Shown here one piece after another: positions 50,190 to 59,251 of a DNA stretch of 64,000 nt. This stretch comes from Rhizobium sp. BG4 (lineage in GTDB: Bacteria > Pseudomonadota > Alphaproteobacteria > Rhizobiales > Rhizobiaceae). The notes beneath the pieces were generated by a model that saw nothing but the letters and a program-made list of their open reading frames with translations, was not told where the DNA came from and ran no database searches. The first letter of the stretch is position 1, and every line of letters starts with the position of its first letter. The translations under genes were made by a program, and so were the position numbers. The stretch lies in NCBI RefSeq assembly GCF_016864575.1, contig NZ_CP044125.1, positions 3,702,001 to 3,766,000 of the forward strand, in the 5' to 3' direction.

Positions 50190-50358
50190 GGTCGTGTCAG
50201 GTGCCCGCCATGGCGGGAGAATCGGGAATCCGGTGGAAGACCGGAACGTGCCCAACGCTGTAAGGCTGACGCCTGCCGCATCATGCCACTGGGTGATCCC
50301 GGGAAGGCTGCGGCGGGCGGATGACGCCAAGTCAGAAGACCGGCCTGGCATCATAGAC
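50190..50358 (+). promoter_or_regulatory. Cobalamin (B12) riboswitch
   Basis: The leader of bluB contains the conserved blocks in order: a GGGAA-x-CCGGTG segment (50225-50240), a ...ACGTGCCC-A-CGCTGT block, the B12 box core GCCACTGGG (near 50285), and AAGTCAGAAGACCGGCC (near 50328). GGTGCC (50200-50205) pairs with GGCATC (50347-50352) as the closing stem. Binding adenosylcobalamin should repress bluB, probably by hiding the GGGGA ribosome site; a GC hairpin (50361-50380) lies between. No clear T-run, so translational control is likely. Confidence 0.88.
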
Positions 50359-50405
50359 TGATCCCGCGCGGACGGCGGGTCGGTTGCGTTGTTGGGGATT
50401 TGACG

Positions 50406-51089
50406 ATGCGACCCTTGAGCGGGGATGCGCTGCAGCGCGCATCCGCTTTTTCCGGTGACGAGCGCGATGCCGTCTACCGGGCGATCAAGACCAGGCGCGA
50501 TGTGCGCGACCAGTTTTTGCCGGATCCGGTACCCGAGGATGTGCTGATGCGGCTGCTTTCGGCCGCGCATCACGCGCCGTCGGTCGGCTTCATGCAGCCG
50601 TGGAATTTCATCGTCGTCGACGATGCCGCTGTGAGGCGGCGGGTGTGGGAGGCGTTCGATCGGGCCAACCATGAGGCGGCCGGGATGTTCGATGGCGAGC
50701 GGCAGGCGACCTACCGGTCGCTGAAGCTCGAAGGCATCCTCAAGGCGCCGCTCGGCCTCTGCATCACCTGCGATCCGACGCGCAGCGGCGAGGTGGTGCT
50801 GGGGCGTACGCATAATCCGCGGATGGACAGCTATTCGACCGTTTGCGCAGTGCAGAACCTGTGGCTCGCAGCGCGGGCCGAAGGCGTCGGCGTCGGCTGG
50901 GTCAGCATCTTCCATGAGAACGAACTCAAGGAGATCCTCGGCGTGCCCGCGCATATCGAGATCGTTGCCTGGCTCTGCGTCGGCTATGTCGACGAGCTCT
51001 ACCGGGAGCCGGAACTCGCCGTCAAAGGCTGGCGGCAGCGGCTGCCGCTCGAGGAGCTGGTCTTCCGCGATGGCTGGGGCCGCCGCTAG
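50406..51089 (+). CDS. bluB: 5,6-dimethylbenzimidazole synthase
   Basis: 227 residues, the length of the Sinorhizobium protein. BluB cleaves reduced FMN with oxygen to release dimethylbenzimidazole, the lower ligand of cobalamin. The nitroreductase-like fold and the functionally important Asp32 (TRRDVRDQF) and Ser167 (GWVSIF) fall at exactly the numbering of the characterised enzyme, which supports the ATG at 50406 over a TTG two codons upstream. A cobalamin riboswitch lies in its leader. CobT (window start) uses the product. It converges with the DUF2865 gene, 27 bases apart. Confidence 0.95.
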   Translation: MRPLSGDALQRASAFSGDERDAVYRAIKTRRDVRDQFLPDPVPEDVLMRLLSAAHHAPSVGFMQPWNFIVVDDAAVRRRVWEAFDRANHEAAGMFDGERQATYRSLKLEGILKAPLGLCITCDPTRSGEVVLGRTHNPRMDSYSTVCAVQNLWLAARAEGVGVGWVSIFHENELKEILGVPAHIEIVAWLCVGYVDELYREPELAVKGWRQRLPLEELVFRDGWGRR

Positions 51090-51116
51090 GACCGGTCGAC
51101 GTTCAGTCTATGCCGG

Positions 51117-52232
51117 TTAGTTCTGCTGTTGCTGCTGCGGCTGTGGGCCTGATGTTGCCGGGTTCTTCAGATCGATGCTGCCTTGGTCGCCTGCGAGGAA
51201 TTGCGGGCCGACCTGGCGGACCTTGCTATTTTGCGGCTCATAGGGCCGGTCGGGGACCTGCACCTGTGGCGCGGCGGGCGCAGGAGCCGCCGTTGCCGGC
51301 GGTTTGGTGGTGATCGTCGTGATCGAGCCCTTCGGCGGCGGCGCGCTGGCGGTCTGGTTTTTGCGCATCTGCTCGTAATAGGCAGTCAGATTGCAAGTGC
51401 AGGACGACTTTTCGCCGGGAGCGCGGTTCTTGTAGGCGAAGGCGTTCGGCATGGCGCCGTAGCGGGCGCCCGTTGCGGCCGAGACCATGTTGGCGGCGTC
51501 GGTGTTCGAAACGTCCTGATAGAAAAGCTCGGTCTCGATGCCGGGGCACATTTTCGAGCAGGTCGAGGCATCGCGGCTGAAATCGATCGAGGTGGCGTTG
51601 GTGCTGATCGGGAAGAAGCCGCCGTCGCAGGTGCGCACGCACATGGTGCTGACATGCGACATCATCTCGCCGCGCGGCACGCCATATTGCGTGTTGCCTT
51701 CCTCGCCATTGCCGAGCGGGATGAAGGTATCGCCGCGCATCGCCTGTTCTTCAGTGCTTGGCGCCGGTTCATAGGCGCGCTCGTCCGGTTGATAGCCCGG
51801 ATCGTCGTTGCAGCCGTTGTCGTCGAGGGCGGCCATCAGCTGGCGGCGTTCGTTGATATCGCTGCCGCCGGATTCGCGCAGCTGGTTGCGGCGGTCCTGG
51901 AGGTAGTGGATGTTGTCGATCATCCGCGCTTCGGATTCCTGCAGGTCGCTGCAGTAGCCGGCATTCTCGCCGCCGATGACGACCATGCTGTCGACGGTGC
52001 AGCCGTTGCTGCGCAGGTCGTTGCGCAGCTTGCGAAGCTCAAGGTTCTGCTCGGCTATGGCGCTTGCATATTGGCGGATTTCCGGGCCGTTGCCGATCAC
52101 CTGCGGCAGGTCGGCAAGACGGCCGCGCAGATCCTCGCAGATCGCACTCGTTTGGGCCGCCGCGGGCGCGGCAGCCGCAAGGAAAAGGGCAAGGGTCAGG
52201 CTTCGGCGTTTCACGGTATCATCCCGCAGCAT
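51117..52232 (-). CDS. DUF2865 exported cysteine-containing protein
   Basis: 371 residues. Signal peptide about 1-26 (AAA-QT). The mature part has a helical N-terminal region (about 35-125), then a cysteine-rich DUF2865 domain (about 190-295) with C-V-R-T-C-D-G-G-F-F-P-I, CSKMCPG and SCTCNL, which probably form disulfides in the periplasm. The tail is Pro/Gln rich, ending in a run of glutamines. Widespread in Rhizobiales, function unknown. ATG at 52232; a TTG two codons upstream is also open. Next gene upstream on the same strand is the malic enzyme, 108 bases away. Confidence 0.83.
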   Translation of the reverse strand: MLRDDTVKRRSLTLALFLAAAAPAAAQTSAICEDLRGRLADLPQVIGNGPEIRQYASAIAEQNLELRKLRNDLRSNGCTVDSMVVIGGENAGYCSDLQESEARMIDNIHYLQDRRNQLRESGGSDINERRQLMAALDDNGCNDDPGYQPDERAYEPAPSTEEQAMRGDTFIPLGNGEEGNTQYGVPRGEMMSHVSTMCVRTCDGGFFPISTNATSIDFSRDASTCSKMCPGIETELFYQDVSNTDAANMVSAATGARYGAMPNAFAYKNRAPGEKSSCTCNLTAYYEQMRKNQTASAPPPKGSITTITTKPPATAAPAPAAPQVQVPDRPYEPQNSKVRQVGPQFLAGDQGSIDLKNPATSGPQPQQQQQN

Positions 52233-52340
52233 AGTCAAACCGGAAGCGGCAGGGCATTTGCCGCATCCATCCTGTCTAGCTGCCTTCCGTTAACAAGCTA
52301 ACGAAGGAATTCTAACGCATTTTTCCGATCGACCGCAAAT

Positions 52341-54653
52341 TCACGCCGGCTGCTGTGCCTCGACGACGGCCAGAGCCGCCATGTTGACGACGCCGCGCGA
52401 GGTGACCGAAGGCGCCAGGATATGAGCCGGGAGCGCCGTGCCGAGCAGGATCGGGCCGACATGTAGGCCGTCGGTCATCGACTTGACGACGCCGAGTGTG
52501 ATGTTGGCCGCATCGAGGTTCGGGAAGACCAGAAGATTGGCTTCGCCGTGCAATGTCGTGGATGGCATGACGCGCTTGCGGATCTCATCGGCAATCGCGC
52601 TTTCGCCATGCATTTCGCCATCGACTTCGAGATCAGGCGCTGCATCGCGGATCAGCTGCAGGGCGCCGCGCATCTTCGTGGCGCTCTCGCTTTCGCGCGA
52701 GCCGAAGTTGGAATGCGAGACGAGGGCGGCGCGCGGCGTGATGCCGAAGCGCTTGATTTCCTCGGCGGCAAGAACCGCCGATTCCGCCACTTCTTCGGCG
52801 CTCGGATTGAACGTCACGTAGGTGTCGGTGAAGAACGTCGCGCCGCGCTGCGAGATCAGCAGGCTGAGCGCCGAGAAATCACGGACATCCTTGCGCTTGC
52901 CGATGATCTGGCGAACGTCGCGCAGATGCTTCTCGTAGCGTCCCTCAAGACCGCAGATCAGCGCATCGGCCTCGCCGCGGCGAAGCGCCAGCGCACCGAT
53001 GACGGTGGTGTTGGTACGCACGATGGTGCGCGCCGCTTCCGGAATGACGCCGCGGCGGCCGACCAGCGACAGATAGAGATCGACATATTCGCGGAAGCGC
53101 GGATCGTCTTCCGGGTTGATGACGGCGAAATCGGCGAGCGGACGGATACGCAGACCGTAGCGCTGCAGACGGGTCTCGATGACCTGCGGACGGCCGATCA
53201 GGATCGGTTCGGCAATGCCTTCTTCGATCAGCACCTGGGCGGCGCGCAGCACGCGCTCGTCTTCACCTTCCGAGAAGATGACCCGCTTTTTCTCGGCAGC
53301 CTTGGCGGCGGTGAAGATCGGCTTCATGACGAAGCCGGAGCGGAAGACGAAGCGGTTCAGCTGGTCGAGATAGGCGTCGAAATCGGTGATCGGACGGCGC
53401 GCGACGCCGCTTTCGGCCGCAGCCTTGGCGACGGCGGGCGCAATGCGCAGGATAAGGCGCGGATCGAAGGGCGACGGGATCAGGTAGTTCGGCCCGAAGA
53501 CCGGCGTCTCGCCGGAATAGGCGCGGGCGGCGACATCCGACGGCTCTTCGCGGGCGAGACCGGCGATGGCGCGCACGGCTGCCATCTTCATGGCTTCGTT
53601 GATCTCCTCGGCGCCGCAATCCAGCGCGCCGCGGAAGATGAAGGGGAAGCAGAGAACGTTGTTGACCTGGTTCGGGAAGTCCGAACGTCCGGTGCAGATC
53701 ATCGCGTCCGGGCGGGCGGCGCGGGCGAGTTCCGGCATGATCTCCGGTGTCGGGTTGGCGAGCGCCATGATCAGCGGCTTTTCTGCCATCTGCTCCAGCA
53801 GTTCCGGCTTCAGGACGCCGGCGGCGGAGAGGCCCAGGAAGACATCGGCGCCGCCGATATTTTCGGCGAGCGTGCGGGTGTCGCTCTTCTGCGCATAGAC
53901 GGCCTTCCACTGGTCCATCAGGACATTGCGGTCCTGATAGACGAGGCCTTCGATGTCGTGGACCCAGATGTTCTCGCGCTTGGCGCCGAGTTCGACCAGG
54001 AGGTTGAGACAGGCAAGGGCGGCGGCACCGGCGCCCGACGTGACGATCTTGACGTTGCTGATCGACTTGCCGGCCAGTTCCAGGCCGTTCAGGATCGCGG
54101 CGGCGACGATGATCGCGGTGCCGTGCTGGTCGTCATGAAAGACAGGGATGCGCATCTTCGCGCGCAGCTGCTGCTCGATCTCGAAACATTCAGGCGCCTT
54201 GATGTCTTCGAGGTTGATGCCGCCGAAGGTCGGCTCCAGCGAGGCGACGGTCGAGACCATCTGCTCGACGGTCGAGGCATCGACCTCGATATCGAAGACG
54301 TCGATATTGGCGAATTTCTTGAAGAGGACGGCCTTGCCTTCCATGACCGGCTTGGACGCGAGCGGGCCGATATTGCCGAGGCCAAGGACGGCGGTGCCGT
54401 TGGAAATGACGGCGACCAGATTGGCGCGCGACGTATAGTCGGCAGCGGTTTCCGGATCATCGCGGATTGCCAGGCAGGGGGCGGCGACGCCCGGCGAATA
54501 GGCGAGCGCCAGGTCGCGCTGGTTGCCGAGCGGCTTGGTTGCCTGGATTTCGAGCTTGCCGGGGCGGGGATAGCGGTGGAAGAACAGCGCCTGTTCGTCG
54601 AGAGTTCCGCCTGTCAGGTTCTTCTCCGTCTTGGATTTGTCCTGATTATCCAT
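52341..54653 (-). CDS. maeB: Malic enzyme with C-terminal phosphotransacetylase-like domain
   Basis: 770 residues: N-terminal malic enzyme (about 20-430; SPGVAAPC, FHDDQHGTAI, GAGAAAL nucleotide motif) and a C-terminal phosphotransacetylase-like domain (about 440-765) typical of gram-negative MaeB. It decarboxylates malate to pyruvate, linking the TCA cycle to acetyl-CoA; in rhizobia the NAD form (Dme) is needed for nitrogen fixation. Length 770 is what I recall for Sinorhizobium Dme, but the cofactor cannot be decided here. ATG at 54653 is chosen because GGAGAAGG lies five bases upstream; an open start at 54698 has none. Confidence 0.93.
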   Translation of the reverse strand: MDNQDKSKTEKNLTGGTLDEQALFFHRYPRPGKLEIQATKPLGNQRDLALAYSPGVAAPCLAIRDDPETAADYTSRANLVAVISNGTAVLGLGNIGPLASKPVMEGKAVLFKKFANIDVFDIEVDASTVEQMVSTVASLEPTFGGINLEDIKAPECFEIEQQLRAKMRIPVFHDDQHGTAIIVAAAILNGLELAGKSISNVKIVTSGAGAAALACLNLLVELGAKRENIWVHDIEGLVYQDRNVLMDQWKAVYAQKSDTRTLAENIGGADVFLGLSAAGVLKPELLEQMAEKPLIMALANPTPEIMPELARAARPDAMICTGRSDFPNQVNNVLCFPFIFRGALDCGAEEINEAMKMAAVRAIAGLAREEPSDVAARAYSGETPVFGPNYLIPSPFDPRLILRIAPAVAKAAAESGVARRPITDFDAYLDQLNRFVFRSGFVMKPIFTAAKAAEKKRVIFSEGEDERVLRAAQVLIEEGIAEPILIGRPQVIETRLQRYGLRIRPLADFAVINPEDDPRFREYVDLYLSLVGRRGVIPEAARTIVRTNTTVIGALALRRGEADALICGLEGRYEKHLRDVRQIIGKRKDVRDFSALSLLISQRGATFFTDTYVTFNPSAEEVAESAVLAAEEIKRFGITPRAALVSHSNFGSRESESATKMRGALQLIRDAAPDLEVDGEMHGESAIADEIRKRVMPSTTLHGEANLLVFPNLDAANITLGVVKSMTDGLHVGPILLGTALPAHILAPSVTSRGVVNMAALAVVEAQQPA

Positions 54654-54866
54654 TGCCTTCTCCAATGCCGCAGTCATGTCGTTTGAAGACTTCTCCATAC
54701 AACAATCGGCGTGGCTGGACAGTGAGAATTTGAGCTCAAAAGCGGAAAACTCTTATGCCCGCGCCATGCGTCAAACAACCGCGCTGTCATCTTCCTGAAA
54801 CACGAGTCTGGTTTTGGAAGGCCAGATGAACGATGGGGCATGGGCAGGAAGCCTGTGAAGGATAAT

Positions 54867-55670
54867 ATGGATACGCGCCACTTCCGTACGCTCTTCATTT
54901 CCGATGTGCATCTTGGTTCGAAGGCTGCCAAGGCCGATTTTCTGATCGATTTTCTGCGTTACCACGAGGCCGATACGATCGTGCTCGTCGGCGATATCGT
55001 TGATGGCTGGCGGCTCAAGCGCAGCTGGTACTGGCCGCAGGTCTGCAACGACGTGGTCCAGAAGCTGCTGCGCCAGGCGCGCAAGGGCACGCGTGTGGTC
55101 TATATCCCCGGCAATCATGACGAGTTCCTGCGCGACTTCCCCGGCATGCATTTCGGCGGCATCGAAGTCGCCGAGCGGATCATGCATGAAGGCGCCGACA
55201 GCAAGAAATATCTGGTGCTGCATGGCGACGAATTCGACGTCGTCGTGCGTAATGCCCGCCTGCTCGCCTATCTCGGCGATTGGGCCTACGACATGGCGAT
55301 CCGCATCAACATCGTGCTGGCCGCCATCCGCCGCCGCATGGGCATGCCCTACTGGTCGTTCTCGGCCTGGGCGAAGCTGCAGGTCAAGCACGCCGTCAAT
55401 TTCATCGGCGAGTTCCAGCGTGTCGTCGCCGACGAGGCCCGCAAGTGCGGCGCCGATGGCGTCATCTGCGGCCACATCCACCATGCCGTCATCGAAGAGA
55501 TGGACGGCGTGCGCTACATCAATACCGGCGACTGGGTCGAGAGCTGCACGGCGATTGCCGAGCATGAAGACGGTACTTTCGAGCTGATCACCTGGAATGC
55601 CATTGCCAGCACCGAGCCCGTCACGCTGAAGCTGACGCACCAGCCCGAGCGCGCTCCGCAGGCTGCCTGA
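54867..55670 (+). CDS. LpxH-like metallophosphoesterase (UDP-2,3-diacylglucosamine diphosphatase family)
   Basis: 267 residues with the calcineurin-like metal motifs in order: S-D-V-H-L-G, G-D-I-V-D-G-W, G-N-H-D, L-H-G-D-E-F-D and G-H-I-H-H. The D-G-W and RNAR segments match LpxH-related proteins that cleave UDP-diacylglucosamine or similar lipids at the inner membrane in lipid A synthesis. Many Rhizobiales use LpxI instead, so this could be a relative with another substrate. ATG at 54867 follows AAGGATAAT; an upstream start at 54840 has no ribosome site. Divergent from maeB. Confidence 0.82.
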   Translation: MDTRHFRTLFISDVHLGSKAAKADFLIDFLRYHEADTIVLVGDIVDGWRLKRSWYWPQVCNDVVQKLLRQARKGTRVVYIPGNHDEFLRDFPGMHFGGIEVAERIMHEGADSKKYLVLHGDEFDVVVRNARLLAYLGDWAYDMAIRINIVLAAIRRRMGMPYWSFSAWAKLQVKHAVNFIGEFQRVVADEARKCGADGVICGHIHHAVIEEMDGVRYINTGDWVESCTAIAEHEDGTFELITWNAIASTEPVTLKLTHQPERAPQAA

Positions 55671-55700
55671 TTTTCAACCCGCCATATTGCAAGACCTTTA

Positions 55701-55737
55701 GCCGTTGCCTCCGGGCAACGGCCCTATTTATTTTTTA
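55701..55737 (+). terminator. Terminator after the LpxH-like gene
   Basis: GCCGTTGCC-TCCG-GGCAACGGC, a 9-bp stem, followed after five bases by ATTTATTTTTT. Located 31 bases after the stop. Confidence 0.75.
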
Positions 55738-55820
55738 AAACGTTTCAAATGGGCTATTTCTCGCCATAGTCGCCCCTAGGTTGATGTGTTAGGCAACGCA
55801 CAGTTTCCTGCAGGTCCACC

Positions 55821-57041
55821 ATGATTCCCGCCCAGAATGCCTCTGTCGATGAGGGGGCTCCGCCGCGTTTCCGGCTGCTCAGCGCCCTATCTTACTGCGC
55901 CCCGCTGATCGTCAACGGTGTGGCTCTTCCGTTCTTCCCCGTCTGGCTTGCGGTTCACAAATTCACCGATCACGAGATCGGCGTCATCCTTGCCGTGCCG
56001 ATGGTGGTGCGCGTGCTCGTGGCGCCCATCGTTGCCATGTACGCCGACCGGATGGAGGAGCGCGCCGACGTTCTCCTGTGGTCGGGCGGGCTGTCGCTGC
56101 TGACGGCGATTGCGCTCTACTGGACGACGACATTCTGGCCGGTCCTGATCGTCTACAGCATCCAGGGCGCCACCTTCGCGCCCTATGTGCCGATCGTCGA
56201 ATCGATCGTCATCTCCGGTGTCCGGCGCTGGGGACTGGATTATGGGTCTATGCGCGTATGGGGCTCGATCGCCTTCATCGTCTCGACGATGATCGGCGGC
56301 GAGATGATCGGTGTCTGGGGCGGCAACATGGTGCTGCCTGTGATGATCTTCGGCTTTGGGACGACGATGGCGATGGCGATCTATTGTCCGCGCATCGGCC
56401 CGACGCGGCGGCGCAACGTGCCCGTCGATCTGCAGCAGGCGACGGGGAGTTCGCTCCGCCAGCCGCATCTTCTCGTGCTGCTCTGGGGCGTGGCGATCCA
56501 GCAGTCCAGCCACGCGCTGCTCTATGCCTTCGCCTCGATCTACTGGCACCAGCTCGGCTTTTCGGGGACGCAGGTCGGCATTCTCTGGAGTGCCGGCGTT
56601 GCCTCCGAGGTGATGGTGTTCTTCATCTCCAAGCACCTGAACCGCCGCTTCAATGCCTGGACGCTGATCCGCATCGGCTGCGCCATGTGCATCTGCCGCT
56701 GGGTGCTGTTTCCTATGCATTGGAGTTTCGCAGGCTTCTTCTTCCTGCAGTGTTTCCATTCCTGCACCTATGCCTTCGTCCATACCGGCGTGCAGCGGCG
56801 GATCGTTGCCTCGGTGCAAGCAACGCAGGAATCCTCGGCGCAGGGCGCCTATTTCTTCTATAACGGCATGTTCATGGGCCTGATGACGCTGGCATCAGGC
56901 TATCTCTATGCCTGGCTCGGCCTTGCCAGCTACTACGTGATGGCGCTGGTGGCCGCGATCGGTATGACGCTGGTCTTCGTTGCCTATTACCTTCAGCCCC
57001 AGAGCTCTCTTTCCGGCGGGAAGACAAGGGAAGCTTCGTAA
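55821..57041 (+). CDS. MFS transporter (MFS_1-like/HcaT type)
   Basis: 406 residues with about twelve membrane segments. The pattern of the N-terminal half (PFFPVWLAVHKFTDHEIGVILAVPMVVRVLVAP, D-R-M-E-E-R) and the internal S-M-R-V-W-G-S-I-A-F matches the phenylpropionate-permease-like (MFS_1_like) group, usually proton symporters for aromatic acids or nucleosides. ATG follows CAGGTCCACC. Its 3' end overlaps the convergent dipeptide epimerase gene by 49 bases. The neighbour raises the possibility of a peptide or muropeptide substrate, but this is speculative. Confidence 0.83.
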   Translation: MIPAQNASVDEGAPPRFRLLSALSYCAPLIVNGVALPFFPVWLAVHKFTDHEIGVILAVPMVVRVLVAPIVAMYADRMEERADVLLWSGGLSLLTAIALYWTTTFWPVLIVYSIQGATFAPYVPIVESIVISGVRRWGLDYGSMRVWGSIAFIVSTMIGGEMIGVWGGNMVLPVMIFGFGTTMAMAIYCPRIGPTRRRNVPVDLQQATGSSLRQPHLLVLLWGVAIQQSSHALLYAFASIYWHQLGFSGTQVGILWSAGVASEVMVFFISKHLNRRFNAWTLIRIGCAMCICRWVLFPMHWSFAGFFFLQCFHSCTYAFVHTGVQRRIVASVQATQESSAQGAYFFYNGMFMGLMTLASGYLYAWLGLASYYVMALVAAIGMTLVFVAYYLQPQSSLSGGKTREAS

Positions 57042-57976
57042 CGCAGGCCGGGTTCCCGGTCTCTGGCGAGCAGGAGCGGGCCGTCGAGATCGACGAATTC
57101 GGCATCCTGCGCCAGCAGAACGGCGGGTGCCATCGCCAGCGAGGTGCCGACCATGCAGCCGAGCATGATCTGGAAGCCCAGCCGTTGTGCCTCGCGCTTC
57201 ATCGCCAGCGCCTCCGTCAGGCCACCGGTCTTGTCGAGCTTGATGTTGATCGCGTCGTAGCGGTCGCGCAGGCTGGCGAGATCGCCGGTGTGGTGGACGC
57301 TTTCGTCGGCGCAGACGATGACCGGGCGATTGATCACGGCCAGCATCTCGTCCTTGCCCGCCGGCAGCGGCTGCTCGACGAGGGCGATGTTCATTTCGGC
57401 TGAGATTTTCAGGTGATACTCGAGTGCCGCCTCCGGCCAGCCCTCATTGGCGTCGAGGATGATCGCCGCATTGGGGGCTGCGGCACGCACGGCGCGGATG
57501 CGGCTTTCATCGTCGCCGGTGCCGACCTTGACCTTCAGCAGTGCGCGTCCGGCATGTTCGCCGGCCTGCGCCGCCATCACGTCGGGCTCGCCGAGCGAGA
57601 TCGTGTAGGCAGTGGTGAGGGGCTTCGGCGCCGTCAGGCCGATGCGGCTTGCGACGCTGGTGCCCGAGAGTTTCGATTCGAGATCCCAGAGCGCGCAATC
57701 GACGGCGTTGCGGGCGGCACCCGGGGCCATCGCCGAGAGCAGGTCTTCGCGAGAAATTCCTGATTCGATCAGCGGCCGGGCGGCTTCGATCTGTGCCTGG
57801 ACGCTTTCCATCGTCTCGCCGTAGCGGCGGTAGGGTACGCATTCGCCCCATCCTTGCCCGCCATTTTCGCGCAATGTCACCGAGATCACCTCGGCGGAGG
57901 TTTTTGCACCGCGCGAGATGGTGAAGGTGCCCGCGATCGGGAATGAATTCATTTGGATTTCGAGGGACCGTGGCAT
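56993..57976 (-). CDS. Dipeptide epimerase (L-Ala-D/L-Glu type, enolase superfamily)
   Basis: 327 residues of the muconate-lactonizing-enzyme subgroup. The catalytic K-x-K is in LLKVKVG, metal ligands follow as Asp (ILDANEGW), Glu (VEQPLP) and Asp (CADESVH), and the second base Lys is in IKLDKTGG, the pattern of L-Ala-D/L-Glu epimerases. These enzymes convert L-Ala-D-Glu from peptidoglycan into L-Ala-L-Glu for recycling. ATG at 57976 or 57952 (MNSFPI). Its 3' end overlaps the convergent MFS gene by 49 bases. A DD-carboxypeptidase and L,D-transpeptidase elsewhere in the window fit wall turnover. Confidence 0.88.
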   Translation of the reverse strand: MPRSLEIQMNSFPIAGTFTISRGAKTSAEVISVTLRENGGQGWGECVPYRRYGETMESVQAQIEAARPLIESGISREDLLSAMAPGAARNAVDCALWDLESKLSGTSVASRIGLTAPKPLTTAYTISLGEPDVMAAQAGEHAGRALLKVKVGTGDDESRIRAVRAAAPNAAIILDANEGWPEAALEYHLKISAEMNIALVEQPLPAGKDEMLAVINRPVIVCADESVHHTGDLASLRDRYDAINIKLDKTGGLTEALAMKREAQRLGFQIMLGCMVGTSLAMAPAVLLAQDAEFVDLDGPLLLARDREPGLRYEASLVFPPERELWG

Positions 57977-58042
57977 ATTTGCAATCCTGCAAGCATGGAA
58001 ATTCTGTGGGTCTTGGGTATATTAACCCGCCGGGCGTGAGCG

Positions 58043-59242
58043 ATGCTTCGCGAGTCGGCAATGTCGCCGCAAGCCCTGAAAGACACAAGCATTTTGAAGC
58101 CCGAGCCCAGCAAAGCCGCCTCACTCCACGTGGACGACCAAGCCAATGGCAACGGGCGGATGGTCCGTCTGGAAGGCAATTGGCGCAGCGCCAATATTCA
58201 TACCGTCATCAAGGATTTCGACAAGCTGCCGCAGAATGACGGCGACCTGACGCTCGACCTTTCCGATGTCACCGATATCGATACGGCGGGTGTCTGGCTG
58301 CTGGTGCGCCTGAAGATGCAGGAGGAAGCGGCCGGGCGGCAGGTGCATTTCGAGGGCACCAATCAGCATATCGACGAGATGATCGAAGAATTCTCCCGCA
58401 AGCCGGAGAAGCAAGAGACCGAGACGCCGAAGCAGAAGCCGTTGCTGGAGCGCGTCTTCGCGCCCGTCGGCAAGATGACCTTCGATCTCTGGGATAATTT
58501 TTCCGCCGCCATGTACATCCTGGGCTCTGCCGTGCGCGGTGCGCAGATGAAGTTTGGCCGCGGTTCCGGTGTGTCGCCGGCGTCTATCGTCAACCAGATC
58601 GATCACATGGGCGTCCGCGCGACGCCGATCATCCTGCTGATGTCCTTCCTGATTGGCGCGATCATCGCGCAGCAGGGCGCTTTCCAGCTTCGCTATTTCG
58701 GCGCGGAAGTCTTCGTCGTCGATCTTGTCGGCATTCTGCAGCTTCGTGAAATCGGCGTGCTGCTGACCGCGATCATGATCGCCGGCCGTTCGGGCAGCGC
58801 CATCACCGCCGAAATCGGCTCGATGAAGATGCGCGAGGAAGTGGACGCGCTGAAGGTCATGGGGCTGAACCCGGTCGGCGTGCTGATCTTTCCGCGGCTG
58901 GTGGCGCTGACTGTGGCGCTGCCGCTTCTGACTGTACTTGCCAATTTCGCTTCGCTGCTGGGCGCCGCAACCGTTGCCTGGGCCTATTCCGGCATCACCT
59001 TCGCGACCTTCCTGTCGCGCCTGCATGAGGCGGTGACGCTGTCGACCGTGCTTGCCGGCATGATCAAGGCGCCGTTCATGGCTCTCGTCATCGGGATTGT
59101 CGCGGCCGTGGAAGGGCTTAAGGTCGGCGGTAGTGCCGAATCGCTCGGCCAGCACGTGACGGCCGCAGTCGTGAAGGCGATCTTCGTTGTCATCCTCATG
59201 GACGGCATGTTTGCCATCTTCTATGCGGCCATCAATTTCTAG
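58043..59242 (+). CDS. mlaE: MlaE-type lipid ABC permease with N-terminal STAS domain
   Basis: 399 residues. N-terminal STAS domain (about 40-110; LDLSDVTDIDTAGVWLL), a linker, then the MlaE/TTG2B permease domain with about five membrane helices and the conserved EIGSMKMREEVDALKVMG coupling region. In E. coli the STAS part is a separate protein, MlaB; here it is fused. It should form the inner-membrane channel of a phospholipid trafficking system. ATG at 58043 or 58061. First gene of the mlaE-mlaF-mlaD-lipoprotein operon. Confidence 0.9.
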   Translation: MLRESAMSPQALKDTSILKPEPSKAASLHVDDQANGNGRMVRLEGNWRSANIHTVIKDFDKLPQNDGDLTLDLSDVTDIDTAGVWLLVRLKMQEEAAGRQVHFEGTNQHIDEMIEEFSRKPEKQETETPKQKPLLERVFAPVGKMTFDLWDNFSAAMYILGSAVRGAQMKFGRGSGVSPASIVNQIDHMGVRATPIILLMSFLIGAIIAQQGAFQLRYFGAEVFVVDLVGILQLREIGVLLTAIMIAGRSGSAITAEIGSMKMREEVDALKVMGLNPVGVLIFPRLVALTVALPLLTVLANFASLLGAATVAWAYSGITFATFLSRLHEAVTLSTVLAGMIKAPFMALVIGIVAAVEGLKVGGSAESLGQHVTAAVVKAIFVVILMDGMFAIFYAAINF

Positions 59243-59251
59243 GGTTTGAGC

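Noticed and set aside
52548..54686. 712-residue open frame antisense to the malic enzyme gene
   Set aside because: It is a mirror frame of a long GC-rich gene: rich in Arg, Asp, Ala and Gly with no family pattern, while the opposite strand has a complete malic enzyme.
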